64,000 nt of DNA, from contig JASHQH010000198.1 of NCBI GenBank assembly GCA_030037635.1, positions 1-64,000 on the forward strand, in the 5' to 3' direction. How positions within the stretch are numbered: the first letter of the stretch is position 1; every line of letters starts with the position of its first letter. Source of the DNA: Acidobacteriaceae bacterium (GTDB lineage Bacteria; Acidobacteriota; Terriglobia; Terriglobales; Acidobacteriaceae). The position numbers and the translations under genes were made by a program. The notes under the pieces are model-generated. The model had not been told where the DNA came from, searched no databases, and saw only the letters and a program-made list of their open reading frames with translations. Of this stretch, positions 61,220 to 64,000 are shown piece after piece.

Positions 61220-62199
61220 GCCCGCCTCACTGCGTGCGTCGCAGCCTCAAGCACTGCCGCAAACATTTCGCGATCCACGTTGCCGCCCGTCAGAAGGATG
61301 CCGGCGCGTTTGCCGGCGAGCCCGCGTTTCTCCTGGAGCGCGCCTGCCAGGGCAATGGCTCCTGCGCCCTCGGCCAGGTTGTGTGTGTCCTCGTAGTAAA
61401 CCTGCATGGCCTCGGCAATCTCCTCATCGGGCACCTCGACGATGCGCGCAACATGCCTCCAGATGATTTCCATGGCTTCAAGGCTTGGTTTTCGGCAGGC
61501 CACTCCGTCGGCGATCTGCGTACGCGCCGGAGCCTCCACAATCTTGTGCTCATGAAAACTCAGCGCCGTGGCCCGGCATTCCCACGCGGTGACGCCGACA
61601 ATCTCAAACTTGAGCTGGAGTGCATTCCGCGCCGCGGCCATGCCGCAGATCGACGAGCCCATGCCGATGGGGGCGTACACCACGTCGAGATGGGGTACAG
61701 CCTCCAGCAGTTCCAGGGCATAGGTGGCTGTCCCCAGAACAAGACGCTCATGGAACGACTCGATCATCACGAAGCCGCGCTCAGCCGCCAGGGTTCGGGC
61801 GAATTCGAGAGACTCCTGAAAGTCGTGCCCGTGCTCCACCAGCTCCGCACCCTGCGCCCGCATGGCCCGATTCTTCTCCACGCTGTTGCCATGCGGAACC
61901 ACGATGACCGGCTTCATTCCCAGCAGGCGCGCGGCCATCCCAACACCTTGGCCAAAGTTGCCGCGCGTGGCCGCCACCACGCCCTCCAGTCCAGGCTGAG
62001 TCTGTTTGAGCCAGGTTGCATACACCAGGGCGCCCCGTAATTTGAAAGCTCCAACCGGACTGTGATTCTCGTGCTTGATCCAGGCCTCCGCACCGAGGCG
62101 CTGGTTAATGAGCGGCCAACTGTACTGCGGCGTCGGCGGCATGTACCCATAAACTAGGTTTTGCGCTTCGTGAATCTGTTCGAGAGAGGGAAGCATCAT
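61216..62199 (-). CDS. threonine dehydratase-like PLP enzyme
   Basis: 327 residues, fold type II PLP enzyme. The PLP-lysine motif SPVGAFKLRGALVYATWLKQ is near residue 47, the threonine-dehydratase signature. The phosphate-binding glycine loop and GVVAATRGNFGQGVGMAARL follow. The C-terminal ACT domain of biosynthetic IlvA is missing, so it resembles catabolic or racemase-type members. It likely deaminates threonine or serine. Overlaps the thioesterase gene by 4 bp. Confidence 0.88.
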   Translation of the reverse strand: MMLPSLEQIHEAQNLVYGYMPPTPQYSWPLINQRLGAEAWIKHENHSPVGAFKLRGALVYATWLKQTQPGLEGVVAATRGNFGQGVGMAARLLGMKPVIVVPHGNSVEKNRAMRAQGAELVEHGHDFQESLEFARTLAAERGFVMIESFHERLVLGTATYALELLEAVPHLDVVYAPIGMGSSICGMAAARNALQLKFEIVGVTAWECRATALSFHEHKIVEAPARTQIADGVACRKPSLEAMEIIWRHVARIVEVPDEEIAEAMQVYYEDTHNLAEGAGAIALAGALQEKRGLAGKRAGILLTGGNVDREMFAAVLEAATHAVRRA

Positions 62200-62272
62200 G
62201 AAGTCAGCATATCGAACCCTGTGATACCATCCCTTCGTAAACGAAACCAGTCACCCCTGAGGAGGCTTCCCG

Positions 62273-62785
62273 ATGCGTATTCTCCCAGCCGCGTTTCTGG
62301 CATTTGCCGTTGTTGCCACCCCTGCCGTCGCTCAATCCGCTCACGCCGACATCGTCAACGCCCAGGGTGCCACCATCGGCCACGCCAGGTTTTCTACTGT
62401 TCCCAACGGCGTCAAGATCTCCGTCAGCGTCTCGCAGCTTCCTCCCGGCGAACACGGCATCCACATCCACAACGTTGGCAAATGCGATGGCCCTGCCTTC
62501 ACCACCGCCGGAGGCCACTTCAATCCCACCGGCGCTCACCACGGCATCCACAACGCCCAGGACCCGCATCCACACCTCGGCGACTTGCCGAACCTCGTGG
62601 TCTCAGACAAGGGAACCGGAAAACTCACTTTCACCGTGGCAGGCGCCACCATCAGCGCCGGCCCTGATTCTCTTTTCCACGATGGCGGCACGTCGCTCGT
62701 GATTCATGCCAAACCAGACGACCTCATGAGCGATCCCTCCGGAAATTCCGGCGACCGCATCGCCTGCGGCGTGATTGTTCAGTAG
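62273..62785 (+). CDS. sodC: periplasmic Cu/Zn superoxide dismutase
   Basis: 170 residues with a signal peptide, MRILPAAFLAFAVVATPAVA. The copper ligands and motif HGIHIHNVGKC are present, with further metal-binding histidines in GGHFNPTGAHHGIHN and PHPHLGDL, and LVIHAKPDDLMSDPSGNSGD at the C-terminal side. Two cysteines (HNVGKC and RIACGV) would make the conserved disulfide. It converts extracytoplasmic superoxide to peroxide and oxygen. Divergent from the dehydratase-like gene. Confidence 0.95.
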   Translation: MRILPAAFLAFAVVATPAVAQSAHADIVNAQGATIGHARFSTVPNGVKISVSVSQLPPGEHGIHIHNVGKCDGPAFTTAGGHFNPTGAHHGIHNAQDPHPHLGDLPNLVVSDKGTGKLTFTVAGATISAGPDSLFHDGGTSLVIHAKPDDLMSDPSGNSGDRIACGVIVQ

Positions 62786-62805
62786 TCGCGAATCAACCTA
62801 ACTCG

Positions 62806-62862
62806 ATGTCATCCTGAGCGAAGTCGCGCGTCAGCGGGACGGGGTCGAAGGACCTGCATTTG
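62806..62862. repeat. dispersed repeat, family C, after sodC
   Basis: It contains GATGTCATCCTGAGCGAAGT and then GGGGTCGAAGGACCTGCATT, the arms of the repeat at 8499-8576 and 39056-39092. The gap between sodC and the cytochrome gene shows nothing else clear. Confidence 0.6.
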
Positions 62863-62938
62863 GGGAGTTTCGATCTTCGCTACGGCTCCTGGAACACCAC
62901 GCTCGCTCCGGCTCATGCCAACGTGCCATGCTTGAGGA

Positions 62939-63319
62939 GTGCAATCACCGACTCCTTCGGCCGTTTCCGCTTGCGCCATTCTGCTCTTACCCTGCGCTCT
63001 CATGATTCTCGCCGGCTGTCACAGCCAGCCCGCGCTCACACCGCAGCAGGCTGAAGGCAAGCATCTCTACGACGTGGGCTGTGCTCATTGCCACGAAGAA
63101 AACGACCTGCGCCTCAAGACCGTTCCACCCAACCTGCACGGCCTTTTCGACCACAAAACCATGCCCGATGGAGCTCCGGCGACCGACGCCGAAGTCGAGC
63201 GCGTCATCCTGCATGGCAAGGGATTGATGCCGTCCTTCGCGTACCAGATATCGCAATCGCAATTGGAGGCATTGATTGCGTACCTGCACACGGGCCTGGC
63301 CGGCGAAAACAACCAATAG
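62939..63319 (+). CDS. lipoprotein c-type cytochrome
   Basis: 126 residues, with a single haem site CAHCH near residue 48 and a distal methionine candidate in GKGLMPSFAYQI. The N-terminus ends in the lipobox LAGCHSQ, so it is likely a membrane-attached, periplasmic electron carrier. The GTG start at 62939 is uncertain because its purine tract (GAGGA) is very close; a shorter ATG at 62999 would leave little signal peptide. The oxidase it serves is unknown. Confidence 0.83.
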   Translation: MQSPTPSAVSACAILLLPCALMILAGCHSQPALTPQQAEGKHLYDVGCAHCHEENDLRLKTVPPNLHGLFDHKTMPDGAPATDAEVERVILHGKGLMPSFAYQISQSQLEALIAYLHTGLAGENNQ

Positions 63320-63343
63320 CGTCGCATGGCATCAATCGGAGGG

Positions 63344-63364
63344 AGCAGCCTCCTTCAGGCTGCT
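63344..63364 (+). terminator. possible terminator after the cytochrome gene
   Basis: AGCAGCCT and AGGCTGCT form an 8-bp stem with a CCTTC loop, 25 bp after the stop. Only AATTT follows, so it is a weak intrinsic terminator at best. Confidence 0.4.
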
Positions 63365-63474
63365 GAATTTCCGTCCAAGTTGCTCTATCAATGACGAAAG
63401 CTACGGCGCGGCCTAACTCCGCTAACCCCACCAACTCCGCATTTTCAAATGGCCGTATACTACTCAAGAGGTCT

Positions 63475-64000
63475 ATGGCAACCGACAAAACATTCTACCT
63501 GGAGACGTTCGGCTGCCAGATGAACGCCCATGACTCCGAAAAGGTGATAGGCACCCTGCGCCAGCAGGGCTATCGCCAGGTGGAGTCGGAAGAAGACGCG
63601 GGCCTGATCCTTTACAACACTTGTTCCATCCGCGACAAAGCCGAGCAAAAAGTCTTTCACCGTCTCAACGACTACAAGCGCCTGCACAAGGAAGGGAAGC
63701 GCTTCGGCGTGCTGGGCTGCGTGGCGCAGCAGGAAGGCGAAAAAATCTTCGAGCGCGCGCCCTACGTCTCGCTGGTCTCGGGATCAGCCAGCTACCGCAA
63801 GCTGCCTGAAATGCTCATGCGGCTTGAGGCGGGCGAAAACCGCATCACCGGTCTCGACGACCGCCAGACCGACGAGACCTTCGAAACCGAGTTCACTGCG
63901 CGCCAGAATCCCTATCGCGGCTACATCACCATCATCGAGGGCTGCGACAAGTTCTGCTCGTTCTGCATCGTGCCCTACACGCGCGGCAAAGAGCGGAGCC
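63475..64000 (+). CDS. miaB: tRNA-2-methylthio-N6-dimethylallyladenosine synthase, N-terminal part
   Basis: Partial gene cut by the right edge; 175 codons are visible. Radical-SAM methylthiotransferase that modifies A37 of tRNAs reading UNN codons. The N-terminal domain begins KTFYLETFGCQMNAHDSEKV and has the cysteines of the first cluster (also YNTCSIRDKAEQKV and LGCVAQQ). The radical-SAM motif CDKFCSFC follows, with VPYTRGKE right after. The ATG at 63475 has an AAGAGG site. The TRAM domain lies outside. Confidence 0.96.
   Translation, partial: MATDKTFYLETFGCQMNAHDSEKVIGTLRQQGYRQVESEEDAGLILYNTCSIRDKAEQKVFHRLNDYKRLHKEGKRFGVLGCVAQQEGEKIFERAPYVSLVSGSASYRKLPEMLMRLEAGENRITGLDDRQTDETFETEFTARQNPYRGYITIIEGCDKFCSFCIVPYTRGKERS

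Overview
The window comes from a GC-rich, motile, aerobically respiring bacterium, most likely an Acidobacteriota of class Terriglobia. The reasons are a secreted VWFA protein of the acidobacterial type (37956-38990), the small protein beside it, and several dispersed intergenic repeat families of the kind seen in acidobacterial genomes. No database search was possible, so the genus is left open.

Layout. (1) 1-13414, minus strand: a respiratory complex I operon in the order nuoA-C-D-orf-orf-E-F-G-H-J-K-L-M-N, tightly packed with many 1-8 bp overlaps. nuoB and nuoI are absent, two unrecognised ORFs sit between nuoD and nuoE, and nuoN runs off the left edge. (2) 13749-17724: a small hypothetical gene, a secreted hypothetical protein, a lone cytochrome oxidase subunit III and pdxS. 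(3) 17947-37571, plus strand: a flagellar block holding the export gate (fliO,P,Q,R, flhB, flhA), sigma-28 (fliA), the C-ring (fliM, fliN and a short SpoA protein), a MshEN-like protein, cheY, cheX, the distal rod and L/P-ring genes (flgF,G,A,H,I,J), then flgM-flgN-flgK-flgL behind an excellent sigma-28 promoter. (4) 37639-43756: a small conserved protein, the VWFA protein, a Tat-exported Gfo/Idh/MocA oxidoreductase, rpsO and pnp with a strong terminator. (5) 43847-48993: two diguanylate cyclases, an OmpR-type response regulator and a sigma-54 activator without a DNA-binding domain. (6) 49061-60718: a second flagellar block (flgB, flgC, fliE,F,G,H,I,J,K, flgD, flgE) ending in a strong terminator. 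(7) 60779-64000: a thioesterase, a threonine dehydratase-like enzyme, Cu/Zn superoxide dismutase, a lipoprotein cytochrome c and the start of miaB.

How the parts fit. Together the two flagellar blocks encode most of the hook-basal body and export apparatus. Flagellin, the filament cap (fliD), fliS, motA/motB, fliL and flhF/flhG are not in the window. Regulatory genes lie between and inside the blocks: sigma-28 and its anti-sigma factor, a sigma-54 activator, CheY/CheX, two GGDEF enzymes with both active-site and inhibitory-site residues, and a protein with two MshEN-like motifs inside the C-ring operon. The most interesting proposal is a flagellum-linked cyclic-di-GMP circuit. Other points of note are complex I without nuoB/nuoI, a duplicated fliQ initiation region that makes a 14-codon coupled leader ORF, and at least three dispersed intergenic repeat families, one copy of which has MITE-like terminal inverted repeats.
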